DNA from: Desulfacinum sp.
GTDB lineage: Bacteria > Desulfobacterota > Syntrophobacteria > Syntrophobacterales > DSM-9756
Reading direction: 5' to 3'
DNA length: 64,000 bases
Assembly (NCBI GenBank): GCA_014359885.1
Contig: JACIYN010000027.1
Coordinates: 1-64,000 of the forward strand
The notes under the pieces are model-generated. The model did not search any database and was not told the DNA's origin. It saw only the letters and a list, made by a program, of their open reading frames with translations. Shown piece by piece: positions 55,239 to 64,000 of the stretch. The first letter of the stretch is position 1. Every line of letters starts with the position of its first letter. The translations under genes were made by a program, and so were the position numbers.

Positions 55239-57743
55239 TTAAGGATGGAAGGCGTCCAAGAAGCGACAGTGCAGAAGGCGATCCACCGACCGGAGCCTAG
55301 CCAGTTGGGGATCGAAACAGCGGGCCCAACGGGCCAGACCGGGAGAGCCGGCGAGGGCGTACCAGTTCGTCGTGGCCCACCAGTCCCTAGGGGACACGTG
55401 CAGGACATCGGCAATTGCGGCGAGCTGCAAAACCGTTTCGATATGACGGCTCTCGCCCGTCGCCGCCTCGACCATCTTCTTGTTCATGGCCCGAATGAGA
55501 CACCGCGTGGCTTGCGACAGCTCCGTGAGCAAGCCCCAACTGGAAAAGGAGTCACGCAATGCCCCCAACCGGGCCATCACCATTCGGTACCGAAAGTCCC
55601 CGTTGTCCGCCTCCATCTCCACGGCATCGTCTCCGACTCCCGTTAGAAAGGACTGGAACACTTCCACGACCTCTTGCTCCAGAACCCTCCGGATAGAATC
55701 CTGCACATCGGCCGGAAGCTCGATCCCCCACTGGCGAAGTGACCAGAGCAGGGACTTGTTGGCGTAAAAATACCGCTTTTGAAACTCGGTGTAGAAGGCC
55801 AGAGAGTCCTGGGCCAGATGGCGAGCGATTCGAAGGCGCGGCTCCTCCAGGATGTCCGATAACGACAGGCTGTCTTCGCCCAACACCTCGTCCATCGCGC
55901 GCACCAGGCCGGAAGTCCCTTCTTCCGCACCCCCCTTGAGGGCATGCAGCAGTCGATCCCAGTCCCGGTCTGATTCGGGCACGGCGGTGGAACATCGGAA
56001 GTCAAGCCCCCCAAAATGGACCAGGGCCAGTAAGACCTTCTCCCGTCGCCCGGTTCTCCGGTCCGTTACGGTTCCGGACCACGCTTGGCATGGAACAGGA
56101 TGTTCGGACACGGTGATCTGCTGTTCAGGCAAGTAGGAAAAGCTGTGGATGCGGACCCGGCACTCCTCCTTGAGGGCCATGCCTTCCATGGCGATACTGG
56201 CCGCCACTAGGCGTGCCGAGACCGCCTGGGGCTTCACCCATGTGCGGTAGACGTCCGCGCCGGTCCCGTATTCGCGAACGTTGCTCTCGGCCTTTTCCAG
56301 CCTTACCGCAAAATCGGGTTCCAAATCGGGGCCGCCGGTCCGGCGCAGAAGCTCCAGGGCCCGGCAGGCGTGGGACAAGATGATGCGCGTTTCGATGCCG
56401 CTCACGTCGTCGAAAAACCACCCGCAGGACGTGAACATGTAGAGGGCCGCCCTTTGCATTTCCAGGAGCTCCAAAAGAAGGAGCCGTTCCTCGGCGCTCA
56501 GCTCCCGCCTCTGGTGCCTTTCAATAAAGGGTCGCGTTTCCCCTTCCCGGTCCAGAACCACGCGAAGGTAGTCGTTTCGTGCCGCCCAGGGATCGCGCAC
56601 CAGCCGGTCCATGGCCGCCTCGAAGTGGTCCGCCATCCGATCCCGCAGCCAGTTCAAGGCCTCCCGCAGCGGCTCCCGCCATTTTTGGTTCCACTGCGGG
56701 TGCGCGCCCGTGCTGCACCCGCAGTCCGTGTGCCAGCGCCCCACTCCATGGGCGCAGCTCCACGCCGTGTTAGGGACGATCTCCACTTCCGCGCGGATGG
56801 GAAAGCGTTCCAGGAAAGCCGAGTAGGGAATCGCTCGGATCTCCTGGTCCGTCTCCAGCGCTTGAAAGACCGCCGCCAACGCCATGTCGCCGAACTTGAA
56901 ATGGTGCCCGTACGATTCGCCGTCGGTCGCCGCGTGGACCAGCCAGGGTTCCCCTTCCTGCGCCTGGCTTCGCCGGAAGGCATCCTGGACCGCCGCCAGC
57001 AGTTTGGAGCTGTGTTCCAGCAGGCGCTCGAAGGCGATGCCCCGGGCGATGGCCCCGTCGTAGAAGAAGATCGCCAGGTCTTTTCCGTTGGAGCACCGGT
57101 AGCGGTACGCACGACCCGTGGGAATGGACCCGTCGGATGCCTCACGCCACGGGTCGTCCCGATCCACGAAACGCCAGCGGGCCGCTTGATGAGGGGCCAG
57201 GATCGTAAAGCGAAGGCCCTTTTCCGCCATGATGTCCAGGGTTTCGGGATCCACGGCCGTTTCGGGCAGCCACATGCCTTCCGGGAGTCTTCCGAAGCGG
57301 TGACGAAAATCCTCTATTCCCCACACAATCTGGGTCTCCTTGTCCCTGCGGTTGGCCAGGGGAAGGATCATGTGGTTGTACGCCTGGGCCAGGGCGTTTC
57401 CCGCCCCCCAACGCTCCACGTTTCGCCTGTCGGCCTCCACGAGCTTCTCCACAACCCAGGGCTCGTTGGCCGAAAGCCAATGGAGGAGCGTGGGCCCGAA
57501 GTTGAAGCTCAGATCTTCGTAGTTGTTACGGAGCCGGAGGACCCGGTTCTTGTCGTCCACGAGGCGTGCGGCGGCGTTGGGGCGGTAGCATTCATTGGTG
57601 ATCCTGCGGTTCCAGTCGTGGTCCGGTTCCGCACTGGGCTCCCGCCCCACGGCCTCCAACCAGGGATTCTCCCTGGGAGGCTGATAGAAATGCCCATGCA
57701 GGCAGACAAAACGCGCCCCTTTGGTCTCAGCTGCTTTTTCCAT
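55239..57743 (-). CDS. GH57-like glycoside hydrolase (DUF3536 family)
   Basis: The 834-residue protein has a GH57-type start (VCLHGHFYQPPRENPW), the middle NNYEDLSFNFGPTLLHWL and the family's MWLPETAVDPETLDIMAEKG, followed by SYGHHFKFGD and a large helical C-terminal region typical of DUF3536 proteins. GH57 enzymes act on alpha-glucans; this subgroup may be a glycogen-active amylase or branching enzyme, but the activity is not established. It overlaps rsmI by 17 bases. Confidence 0.85.
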   Translation of the reverse strand: MEKAAETKGARFVCLHGHFYQPPRENPWLEAVGREPSAEPDHDWNRRITNECYRPNAAARLVDDKNRVLRLRNNYEDLSFNFGPTLLHWLSANEPWVVEKLVEADRRNVERWGAGNALAQAYNHMILPLANRRDKETQIVWGIEDFRHRFGRLPEGMWLPETAVDPETLDIMAEKGLRFTILAPHQAARWRFVDRDDPWREASDGSIPTGRAYRYRCSNGKDLAIFFYDGAIARGIAFERLLEHSSKLLAAVQDAFRRSQAQEGEPWLVHAATDGESYGHHFKFGDMALAAVFQALETDQEIRAIPYSAFLERFPIRAEVEIVPNTAWSCAHGVGRWHTDCGCSTGAHPQWNQKWREPLREALNWLRDRMADHFEAAMDRLVRDPWAARNDYLRVVLDREGETRPFIERHQRRELSAEERLLLLELLEMQRAALYMFTSCGWFFDDVSGIETRIILSHACRALELLRRTGGPDLEPDFAVRLEKAESNVREYGTGADVYRTWVKPQAVSARLVAASIAMEGMALKEECRVRIHSFSYLPEQQITVSEHPVPCQAWSGTVTDRRTGRREKVLLALVHFGGLDFRCSTAVPESDRDWDRLLHALKGGAEEGTSGLVRAMDEVLGEDSLSLSDILEEPRLRIARHLAQDSLAFYTEFQKRYFYANKSLLWSLRQWGIELPADVQDSIRRVLEQEVVEVFQSFLTGVGDDAVEMEADNGDFRYRMVMARLGALRDSFSSWGLLTELSQATRCLIRAMNKKMVEAATGESRHIETVLQLAAIADVLHVSPRDWWATTNWYALAGSPGLARWARCFDPQLARLRSVDRLLHCRFLDAFHP

Positions 57744-58626
57744 GGCCCCTTCTCAACCTCTCGTCCCCGGCCGGCCTTTCAGAGGTTTCCAGCATTTGCA
57801 GTCCGGTCTGGTACACCTGCCTGCGTCGTACGCCGAAGCGCTCACACACTCGCGCCACGGCCGTTTTCAGGCGGACGCCCTCCACCAATAGCAGCCTTTC
57901 CAACTCTTTCCGCCAAAGGTCGTCATCCGCCTCCACCGCGTCTCTTTCGGGAGCGCCTTCCACCACCAGGCTGATCTCGCCACGCACCCCCTCCCGGAAG
58001 TGATCCATGGCCTCGCGGACGGTGCCCCGGAAGACCTCCTCGTGCATCTTGGTCAGTTCTCGGGCCACGGCGACCCTGCGATCGCCCCAATAGGCGAGAA
58101 CATCCTGAAGCGTTCGCAGGAGTCGCCCTGGCGCTTCGTAGAGGATGCGGGTCATGGGAAGATCGGCGTAGGACTCGAAAAACCGCCTCCGCCGGGCACC
58201 CTTGGGGGGGGCGAAGCCCAGGAACGCGAAAGGATGCGTGGGAAGGCCGGAAATCACCAGGGCGGCCACCGCCGCACTGGGCCCGGGGATGGCCGCCACC
58301 CGGATGTGGCGTTCCAGGGCCATGGCCACCAGTTCCCAGCCGGGGTCCGAAATGGAAGGGGTCCCCGCATCGGTCACGACGGCCAGATCCTCTCCCCTTT
58401 CCAGCCGGTCCACCAGCCGTGCCATCTTTTCGGCGGAACTGTGGGCGTGGCAGCTCACCAGCGGCGTGTGGATATCGTAACGCGACAGGAGCTTTCTTGT
58501 GTGGCGTGTGTCTTCGGCGGCGATGACCGCCACCCGCCGGAGCACCTCCAGGGCCCGAAGCGTGATGTCTTCGAGATTCCCGATGGGTGTGGCCACCACA
58601 AAGAGGGTTCCCTTCCGTTCCGTCAC
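57727..58626 (-). CDS. rsmI: 16S rRNA 2'-O-methyltransferase RsmI (C1402)
   Basis: The 299-residue protein starts GTLFVVATPIGNLEDITLRAL and continues with IAAEDTRHTRKLL, AVVTDAGTPSISDPG and IPGPSA, the RsmI hallmarks. It methylates C1402 of 16S rRNA with SAM. The start is GTG 58626 with AAAGGTG upstream. It forms a block with the yraN-like gene, as in many bacteria. Confidence 0.95.
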   Translation of the reverse strand: MTERKGTLFVVATPIGNLEDITLRALEVLRRVAVIAAEDTRHTRKLLSRYDIHTPLVSCHAHSSAEKMARLVDRLERGEDLAVVTDAGTPSISDPGWELVAMALERHIRVAAIPGPSAAVAALVISGLPTHPFAFLGFAPPKGARRRRFFESYADLPMTRILYEAPGRLLRTLQDVLAYWGDRRVAVARELTKMHEEVFRGTVREAMDHFREGVRGEISLVVEGAPERDAVEADDDLWRKELERLLLVEGVRLKTAVARVCERFGVRRRQVYQTGLQMLETSERPAGDERLRRGHGKSS

Positions 58627-58645
58627 GTCGATTCACCTTTGCGTT

Positions 58646-59020
58646 TCACACAGCGCCGTCGGCGTCGAAGGCGCTGGGAATCCAGGATATTTCCGGTCGC
58701 CCCTCGCTCCAGTGGACCACCACCACATCGAAGCGCACCGACACTCCCTGGAGCCTTCTGGATTTCAGATACCAGAGGGCGACTTGGACGATCTTTTTCC
58801 GTTTGCCAAACGTTACGGATTCCTGCGCCCTTCCCCAACGCCGACTCCTGTGGGAGCGCACCTCCACGAAGACAATCTGCTGGCCGTCCTGGGCCACAAG
58901 ATCCAGCTCCCCCAGAGGACACCTTACGTTTCGATCCAGAATGCGCAGTCCTTGCCGCCTCAGGTATGCCTCGGCCGCCGCTTCCCCTTCGCGGCCCGTC
59001 TTTTTTCTGTCGTCCGCCAT
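58646..59020 (-). CDS. yraN: YraN/UPF0102 family nuclease-like protein
   Basis: The 124-residue protein has the UPF0102 features KTGREGEAAAEAYLRRQGLRI, CPLGELDLVAQDG and VFVEVRSH, a restriction-endonuclease-like fold of unknown cellular role. The start at 59020 (MADDRKK) fits the family; an upstream in-frame ATG at 59080 cannot be excluded, and neither has a strong ribosome binding site. Confidence 0.88.
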   Translation of the reverse strand: MADDRKKTGREGEAAAEAYLRRQGLRILDRNVRCPLGELDLVAQDGQQIVFVEVRSHRSRRWGRAQESVTFGKRKKIVQVALWYLKSRRLQGVSVRFDVVVVHWSEGRPEISWIPSAFDADGAV

Positions 59021-59234
59021 CCGACAGCGTCTTCCGGGAAGGTTAAAGTCCTCGTCCGATTCCAAAGGGCGCGGGGCCATTGCCAACGCCCCGGACGGAA
59101 ATTTTATCACAGACGCGTCCTTCGGCGTGTGCAAAGAAAAGGGGTGGCAGGAGCGTGTCTGAAAATGATTAACCTGCATCACGGATGGCCCGTGGCAACG
59201 AAGGATGAAACGCACCTTTGGTAACCACACCCCT

Positions 59235-59262
59235 GTAGGGGCGAATGATCATTCGCCCCTAC
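59235..59262. repeat. GTAGGGGCGAAT palindrome, copy 7
   Basis: A perfect 28-bp palindrome inside a unit (59199-59335) that also matches 43849-44010. The gap 59021-59520 contains this and a module A element, but no gene. Confidence 0.9.
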
Positions 59263-59389
59263 AGAGCGAGCGTACGAGCGGAACGAGATCCCGCTCCATG
59301 TAAACCCCATCACGCCGGGCGAGACAACAAAGGCTGAACATCTCGTAGTTACGGCAGGTTACAGAGCTTTTCATATAAATTTGCCCCTT

Positions 59390-59524
59390 CCAACGCCCAT
59401 TCGTCATCCCCGCAAAGCTTGTCCCCAGCTTGAACGAGGAGCGGGGATCCAGAATTTCCAGTAAGCTATGGACTCCCGCTTGCGCGGGAGTGACGGTTTG
59501 CGGAGTTCTCGGACAGGCTCCTAG
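59390..59524. repeat. Modular intergenic element, module A, left end lost
   Basis: It contains the CCCCGC...AGCGGGG and ACTCCCGCTTGCGCGGGAGT hairpins and ends with TTCTCGGACAGGCTCCTAG. The TAG of the CTAG junction, read on the minus strand, is the stop codon of rnhB. Confidence 0.85.
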
Positions 59525-60174
59525 CGGGCCCGGGGGGATTCTACCAGCTCTCGAACGCCCTTGAAGGAAAGACGATGGGCGGGACAGGGGCCGTGGCGAA
59601 GCAGGGCCTCCCGGTGCGCGCGGGTGGGATAGCCCTTGTGTTCTTTGAAGCCGTACTGCGGGTAACGTTCGTCCAGTTCATCCATCAGTCGATCCCGGTG
59701 GACCTTGGCCACGATGGAAGCCGCCCCGATGCTGAGACTGAGAGCATCTCCTTTGGGAATGCCTTTATGGGGGATATCCACGGGAAGGGCGTAAGGGCCG
59801 TCCACCAGGATGAAATCGGGCTGGGGTCTTAGGGCTTGCAGGGCTCGCACCATGGCTCGAAAGGTGGCCTGCAGGATGTTCAAGCGATCGATCTCCGCGG
59901 GTTCCGCGCAGCCGACGCCCACGCTCACCGCCTCCCGGTAAACGGCCTCCACCAGCCGCTGGCGCTGCAACGCCGTGAGTTTTTTCGAATCGGTCACCCC
60001 GGGGAGGTTGGGGGCTTCCGGCAGAAGCACCGCGGCAGCCACCACCGGACCCGCCAAGGGGCCTCGACCCGCCTCGTCCACTCCCGCCACATAAAAAAAG
60101 CCCCGCCGGCGGGCTCGGCGCTCCAGGCGGAGGCCGTCTTCCGGCGGGGCTTGAAACAGGGTCCGTTGTTGCAC
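59521..60174 (-). CDS. rnhB: Ribonuclease HII
   Basis: The 217-residue protein has VAGVDEAGRGPLAGPVVAAAVLLP (catalytic Asp-Glu), ASIVAKVHRDRLMDELD and YGFKEHKGYPTRAHREAL, all RNase HII motifs. It cuts RNA of RNA-DNA hybrids and at single ribonucleotides. Start GTG 60174 overlaps the last base of the rplS stop codon (TAGTG). The stop codon sits at a repeat junction. Confidence 0.95.
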   Translation of the reverse strand: MQQRTLFQAPPEDGLRLERRARRRGFFYVAGVDEAGRGPLAGPVVAAAVLLPEAPNLPGVTDSKKLTALQRQRLVEAVYREAVSVGVGCAEPAEIDRLNILQATFRAMVRALQALRPQPDFILVDGPYALPVDIPHKGIPKGDALSLSIGAASIVAKVHRDRLMDELDERYPQYGFKEHKGYPTRAHREALLRHGPCPAHRLSFKGVRELVESPRAR

Positions 60175-60521
60175 TAACGGCGCTCCTTGATGCGGGCGGC
60201 CTTGCCCACGCGATCGCGCAGGTAGTAGAGGCGGCTTCGACGCACGCGGCCCCGACGGACCACTTCCACCCGATCGATCTGCGGGGAGTGATAGGGGAAG
60301 ATCCGTTCCACGCCCACACCGTAGGACATCTTGCGAACCGTGAAGGTGGCGCCGATACCGCCGCGATTACAGCGGATGACCACGCCCTCGAAAACCTGGA
60401 TCCGCTCCTTGTCTCCTTCGCGGATCTTCACGTGCACCTTCACGGTATCTCCAGGGCGAAAGGCGGGAATGTCCACCCGCATGAAGTCTCGTTCAATGTT
60501 TTGGATCATGTTGAAGCCCAT
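60174..60521 (-). CDS. rplS: 50S ribosomal protein L19
   Basis: The 115-residue protein has the L19 pattern ([43 protein letters not shown] and [16 protein letters not shown]). ATG 60521 has GGAGG six bases upstream; the upstream in-frame ATG at 60554 would add eleven residues and is rejected. It belongs to the rpsP-rimM-trmD-rplS block. Confidence 0.96.
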   Translation of the reverse strand: MGFNMIQNIERDFMRVDIPAFRPGDTVKVHVKIREGDKERIQVFEGVVIRCNRGGIGATFTVRKMSYGVGVERIFPYHSPQIDRVEVVRRGRVRRSRLYYLRDRVGKAARIKERR

Positions 60522-60656
60522 CTTCTTCCTCCAAAATGTCAAGCCTATCTTCAAAAGAAAGCGGGAGCCGTCTTTTCTCCAAAGGGATTCCCGGGTCGCA
60601 CGAGCGCCTTTCTTTACCGCACAAGGCCCCCTTCCGTAAAGCCCGAAATGCCTCTC

Positions 60657-61250
60657 TCAGACGTCTTTATTCATCTCATCCCTGAAAAACCGATCCACCA
60701 GGATGGAGGCGGCACTGCGCACCGAAAGATGATTGTAGCATCCTCGCCCCTCGATGGGGGTGATGAAACCGTGGCATCGCTCCAGCACCGAAGGAGCCAG
60801 TCCCCACCCCGTTCCCAAGACCAAAACGCCCGGAACGTTTCTTTCTTCCAGCATCCGGCGAGCCTGGGCCGGGCTGATCCCCCGGGGGTGCCTTTTGGCG
60901 GATGTGGCCCAAAGCAACGGAGTGCGCCCCGTTTCCCTACGGATTTCCTCGCTCAAGCTTTCCACGGACCCGACCAGTCGCAGCCGCCTCAGGGCTCGTT
61001 CGCGATCCGGATGGAGCTCCTTGCCCACGTTGTGCAGCCAATGGTGCGTCAGGCGTCTCACCAGATCCTGCTGATCCTGGAGCGGCGTCACCACGTAGCA
61101 AGCCGGCAGTTCGTAGGTGCAGGCCAGGCGCGCCAGATCGTGCAGGTCCAGGTTGGTAACGGCCGAGGCGATCTCTTCCCCCCGGCGGTTGAGCACCGGA
61201 TAATGGACCAGGGCCAGATAAAGCAAGGGATTGAAAACGTCTTTGCTCAT
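60657..61250 (-). CDS. SPOUT-type RNA methyltransferase homologue
   Basis: The 197-residue protein matches the SPOUT_MTase_2-like proteins often encoded between trmD and rplS in Desulfobacterota and aquificae-like genomes: [30 protein letters not shown] near the start and [18 protein letters not shown] near residue 150. The substrate is unknown; tRNA or rRNA is expected. The start (ATG 61250) overlaps the trmD stop codon (ATGA). Confidence 0.82.
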   Translation of the reverse strand: MSKDVFNPLLYLALVHYPVLNRRGEEIASAVTNLDLHDLARLACTYELPACYVVTPLQDQQDLVRRLTHHWLHNVGKELHPDRERALRRLRLVGSVESLSEEIRRETGRTPLLWATSAKRHPRGISPAQARRMLEERNVPGVLVLGTGWGLAPSVLERCHGFITPIEGRGCYNHLSVRSAASILVDRFFRDEMNKDV

Positions 61251-61981
61251 GGCGCCAGCCGGTCGTACTCGTCCAGAAGTTTCCGGTCCTCCTCGCTGAG
61301 TACCAAGCGCGAGAAGAGGTCCGGGCGCCGGGCCCGGGTCCTGGCCAAGGCCTGCATGCGGCGCCACCGGCGGATCCTTTCGTGGTTGCCCGAAAGGAGC
61401 ACTTCCGGGACCTTGTATCCCCGAAAGTCCTGAGGTCTCGTGTAGTGAGGGTGCTCGAGGACGGGCTCGGCAAAGGATTCGGCTTCCGGCGATGCCTCGT
61501 TGCCCAATACCCCGGGAAGAAGCCGTGCCACGGCATCCACGATGACGAGGGCCGCCAGCTCCCCGCCGGTCAGGATAAAGTCCCCGATGGAGATCTCCTC
61601 ATCCACGAAATGCTCAGCCACCCGTTCGTCCACCCCTTCGTAGCGGCCGCACACAAGGACCAGGCGGGGCATCGTACGGAATCGGCGGGCCACGTCCTGG
61701 GTGAAAAGCCGGCCCTGGGGAGACAGCAGCACCACATGGGGCGGAGGCCCCAGGGGACTCACGGCCTCCAGGGCGGCCACGATGGGTTCCGGCTTCATCA
61801 CCATGCCCTCCCCGCCACCGAACGGGCGATCGTCCGTCATCTGGTGCTTGTCCAGGGCGTAGTCCCGGATGTTGTGCAACCGCACGGTGAGGATCCCTCG
61901 CTGGCAGGCCTTCCCCAGGATGCTCTCGCGCAAGGGGCTTTCGAAAATTCCGGGAAAGATGGTCAGGATGTCAAAGATCAT
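61247..61981 (-). CDS. trmD: tRNA (guanine-N1)-methyltransferase TrmD
   Basis: The 244-residue protein has [49 protein letters not shown] and the knot segment [17 protein letters not shown]. It methylates G37 of tRNAs. It overlaps rimM by eleven bases. Confidence 0.97.
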   Translation of the reverse strand: MIFDILTIFPGIFESPLRESILGKACQRGILTVRLHNIRDYALDKHQMTDDRPFGGGEGMVMKPEPIVAALEAVSPLGPPPHVVLLSPQGRLFTQDVARRFRTMPRLVLVCGRYEGVDERVAEHFVDEEISIGDFILTGGELAALVIVDAVARLLPGVLGNEASPEAESFAEPVLEHPHYTRPQDFRGYKVPEVLLSGNHERIRRWRRMQALARTRARRPDLFSRLVLSEEDRKLLDEYDRLAP

Positions 61982-62498
61982 CGGTCAAACCCGCGGGCGG
62001 ATCCACCACCACCCGGTTCTCCTCCGGCTTCACGTCCCGGATCACATCCTCCACGGCCGGCAGCAGGATCTCCCGCCCCCGCTCGTCTTCCACCACGTAG
62101 ATATCGTGGGCCGGGCTTTCCAGGATTTCCTTCAAGGTGCCCAGAAAGCGGCCGGAAACCGTTTCCACGCGGAGCCCCACAAGCTGGTAGTGGTAGTACT
62201 CCCCGTCGTCCAGCGCTGGCAGTTCTTCCTCCGGGACCCCCACTTCCAGACCCACCAGGGCTTGAGCGGCCTCCAATTCGCGCACTTCCCTGAAGCGCAC
62301 GCGCCACTGGCGGCCGTGGGGCCGGATGTCCTCAATGGTGAGGGCCTTGGGAATCCGCATGGAGGGCAGACACACAAAAAGACGCTCGTCGGATCGGCGT
62401 TCTCCGAGCGTCTCTCCATAGGCGACGATGAGTACGGCACCGTCGATTCCGTGAGTCCTGCTGACCCTGCCCACAGGAACCCACTTGGATGCTTTCAT
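61971..62498 (-). CDS. rimM: 16S rRNA processing protein RimM
   Basis: The 175-residue protein has [44 protein letters not shown] and a PRC-barrel C-terminus with [12 protein letters not shown]. It acts in 30S subunit maturation. Confidence 0.96.
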   Translation of the reverse strand: MKASKWVPVGRVSRTHGIDGAVLIVAYGETLGERRSDERLFVCLPSMRIPKALTIEDIRPHGRQWRVRFREVRELEAAQALVGLEVGVPEEELPALDDGEYYHYQLVGLRVETVSGRFLGTLKEILESPAHDIYVVEDERGREILLPAVEDVIRDVKPEENRVVVDPPAGLTDDL

Positions 62499-62503
62499 CG
62501 TCC

Positions 62504-62737
62504 TTATTCGATGATTTCCAGGACAGCCCGTTTTCTGATCTTGGTGGATGCGGCGCTGAGGATCGTTCGCATAGCGCGGGCGGTACGCCCCTGTTTGCCG
62601 ATGACCTTGCCCAGGTCCTCTTTGGCCACCCGCAGCTCGATGACGGAGGTTTGCTCCCCTTCGATTTCCGAGACGTGCACCTGTTCCGGCTTGTCCACCA
62701 AAGCCCGCGCCATGTACTCAATCAGTTCCTTCAGCAT
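62504..62737 (-). CDS. khpA: KhpA-like KH-domain RNA-binding protein
   Basis: The 77-residue protein has one KH domain with the [18 protein letters not shown] loop. Its usual place is between rpsP and rimM, as here. ATG 62737 has GGAGGGGA upstream. Confidence 0.94.
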   Translation of the reverse strand: MLKELIEYMARALVDKPEQVHVSEIEGEQTSVIELRVAKEDLGKVIGKQGRTARAMRTILSAASTKIRKRAVLEIIE

Positions 62738-62780
62738 GCTCCCCTCCACCTTCTCTGCACCGCGACCGCCCAAGTCCTCG

Positions 62781-63041
62781 TCACGAAGCCTTCGGTACGG
62801 CCTTGTCGGCGTGCTTGCGGATCAGACTCCGAACGGTTTCCGTAGGCTGTGCCCCTTGCTGAAGCCAATACTGCAGGCGCTCGGCGTTGAAAGTGACTGT
62901 CGCTGGGTCCGTCAGGGGGTTGTAAGTTCCAATGCGTTCGATGAACCGACCGTCGCGGGGAGCTTCCGAATGGGCCACCACGATGGAATAGAAAGGTCGC
63001 TTCTTGCTGCCACGACGTGCCAAACGGATACGAACCGGCAT
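62781..63041 (-). CDS. rpsP: 30S ribosomal protein S16
   Basis: The 86-residue protein begins [22 protein letters not shown] and has [11 protein letters not shown] and [17 protein letters not shown], the S16 hallmarks. It is the first small gene after ffh. Confidence 0.97.
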   Translation of the reverse strand: MPVRIRLARRGSKKRPFYSIVVAHSEAPRDGRFIERIGTYNPLTDPATVTFNAERLQYWLQQGAQPTETVRSLIRKHADKAVPKAS

Positions 63042-63129
63042 GGTGTTTTTCTACCTCCTTTGATTACTGTACACCAAATCGCACACACCCTCAAAACAAA
63101 TTTGGAGCGTATACACCACGTTGGCCAAA

Positions 63130-64000
63130 TTAAAAAGGGAAAAATGCCTTCACGCGCTTTTTCTTCTTCTTGCCCTTCTTGGTGGCCTTGCCGCCGCCCA
63201 TCATCTGGCGCATCATGCGCCGGGCGTCGTTGTAGCTGCGCAGGAGCTGGTTCACCTCCTGGACCGATGTGCCGCTGCCCCGGGCGATGCGCCTCTTGCG
63301 GCTGGCGTTGATGATCCCGGCGTTTTGGCGTTCCTGCTTGGTCATGGAGTTGATGATGGCTTCGGTCCTCACCAGCGCCTTTTCATCCACCTCCATCTTT
63401 TTCAGCTCCTTCAGGATCCCCATGCCCGGAAGCATCTTGAGGATCGATTCCAAGGACCCCAGCTTTTTCACCTGGCGAAGCTGATCCCGAAAATCCTCCA
63501 GCGTGAAGCTGTCTTCCTTGAACTTTCGCGCCATCTCCAGGGCTTCCCGTTCATCGAAGGCCTCCTGAGCCTTTTCGATGATGGTCAGCACATCGCCCAT
63601 GCCGAGAATGCGCGAACTCATCCGGTCCGGATGAAAGACCTCCAGGGCGTCCAGCTTTTCGCCCACACCCACGAACTTGATGGGGCAACCCGTGACCGCC
63701 CGGATGGAAAGGGCCGCACCGCCCCGGGCGTCGCCGTCCAGCTTGGTGAGGACCACACCCGTAATGTGGAGGGCCTCGTGAAAGGAGGAAGCCACACGCA
63801 CCGCATCCTGACCCGTCATGGCATCGGCCACCAGCAGGACTTCCTGGGGCTCCAGGATGGCCTGGATGCGCCGGAGCTCATCCATGAGCTCCTGGTCGAT
63901 GTGCAGGCGCCCTGCGGTATCCACGATGAGGGTATCGCACTGGTGTTCCCGGGCGAAGCCCACCGCCCCCCGGACGATGTCCTCGGGCTTGTGATCCACG
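63130..64000 (-). CDS. ffh: Signal recognition particle protein Ffh, C-terminal part (window edge)
   Basis: The frame enters from the right edge. It carries DTAGRLHID (GTPase G3), [14 protein letters not shown] (G4), [14 protein letters not shown], and then the methionine-rich M domain with [12 protein letters not shown], ending in a lysine-rich tail. The N-terminal NG part lies outside the window. Ffh binds the SRP RNA and signal peptides. Confidence 0.96.
   Translation of the reverse strand, partial: VDHKPEDIVRGAVGFAREHQCDTLIVDTAGRLHIDQELMDELRRIQAILEPQEVLLVADAMTGQDAVRVASSFHEALHITGVVLTKLDGDARGGAALSIRAVTGCPIKFVGVGEKLDALEVFHPDRMSSRILGMGDVLTIIEKAQEAFDEREALEMARKFKEDSFTLEDFRDQLRQVKKLGSLESILKMLPGMGILKELKKMEVDEKALVRTEAIINSMTKQERQNAGIINASRKRRIARGSGTSVQEVNQLLRSYNDARRMMRQMMGGGKATKKGKKKKKRVKAFFPF

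Noticed and set aside
57727-58636. Alternative minus-strand frame over rsmI
   Set aside because: The rsmI frame has complete methyltransferase motifs; the alternative is arginine/glycine-rich shadow.
60097-60150. Inverted repeat GCCCCGCCGG...CCGGCGGGGC as a terminator
   Set aside because: It is within the 5' coding part of rnhB and has no functional position as a terminator for a neighbouring gene.

Overview
The window is a GC-rich bacterial chromosome segment. Gene content suggests an anaerobic, respiring Desulfobacterota-type bacterium, possibly from the Syntrophobacteria. This is inferred from the CISM-type molybdoenzyme operon, an FmdE-like protein, a CCG-domain iron-sulfur protein, a SPOUT methyltransferase between trmD and rplS, and many dispersed GC-rich intergenic repeats. 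No rRNA, tRNA, CRISPR array or intact transposase gene was found.

Layout. 1-78 is the start of an unidentified minus-strand gene. 498-16.5 kb is a mosaic of short transcription units: a cyclic-nucleotide-fold protein, a VKOR/thioredoxin fusion, a metallo-hydrolase, a DUF4405 cytochrome, a CPA-type antiporter preceded by a clear fluoride riboswitch with an overlapping terminator, a MOT1-type molybdate transporter, TrxC, an NMO-like flavoenzyme, a LUD protein, a TrxR-like flavoprotein, a thioesterase, an SRPBCC protein, a hydrolase, a pterin-binding protein, a four-helix membrane protein and an NfeD-like protein.

16.5-29.2 kb is the most coherent block. A minus-strand operon encodes a receiver-like protein (frameshifted at a 9-base G tract), a four-cluster ferredoxin subunit, an NrfD-like membrane subunit, a molybdopterin catalytic subunit (gene order B-C-A as in tetrathionate reductase), a TorD chaperone, an FmdE-like protein and a MoeA-like protein. 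A sigma-54 promoter and an upstream palindrome lie just before it. Immediately upstream sit a PhnD-like lipoprotein and a membrane-anchored sigma-54 activator, so a complete periplasm-to-promoter circuit can be read from the sequence.

29.2-43.6 kb holds small hypothetical genes, a TolC/HlyD/RND efflux operon, and a metal/oxyanion and redox block: CcdA and thioredoxin, a CDF transporter fused to a MauE/DoxX-like domain, a rhodanese, Acr3, and a divergent ArsP-like permease. Two of these promoters have perfect inverted repeats overlapping their cores. 44-55 kb carries a PLC-like protein, an MFS transporter, the AMMECR1/Memo pair, TrmJ, a GGDEF response regulator and a large hybrid histidine kinase. 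55-64 kb carries a GH57-like glycosidase and then the conserved rsmI-yraN-rnhB-rplS-SPOUT-trmD-rimM-khpA-rpsP-ffh block, with ffh running off the window.

Intergenic space is filled by two repeat systems. One is a family of about 170-220 bp modular elements with inverted ends, often joined at CTAG; three genes use the TAG of that junction as their stop codon. The other is a near-perfect palindrome (GTAGGGGCGAAT and its complement) that appears at least seven times.
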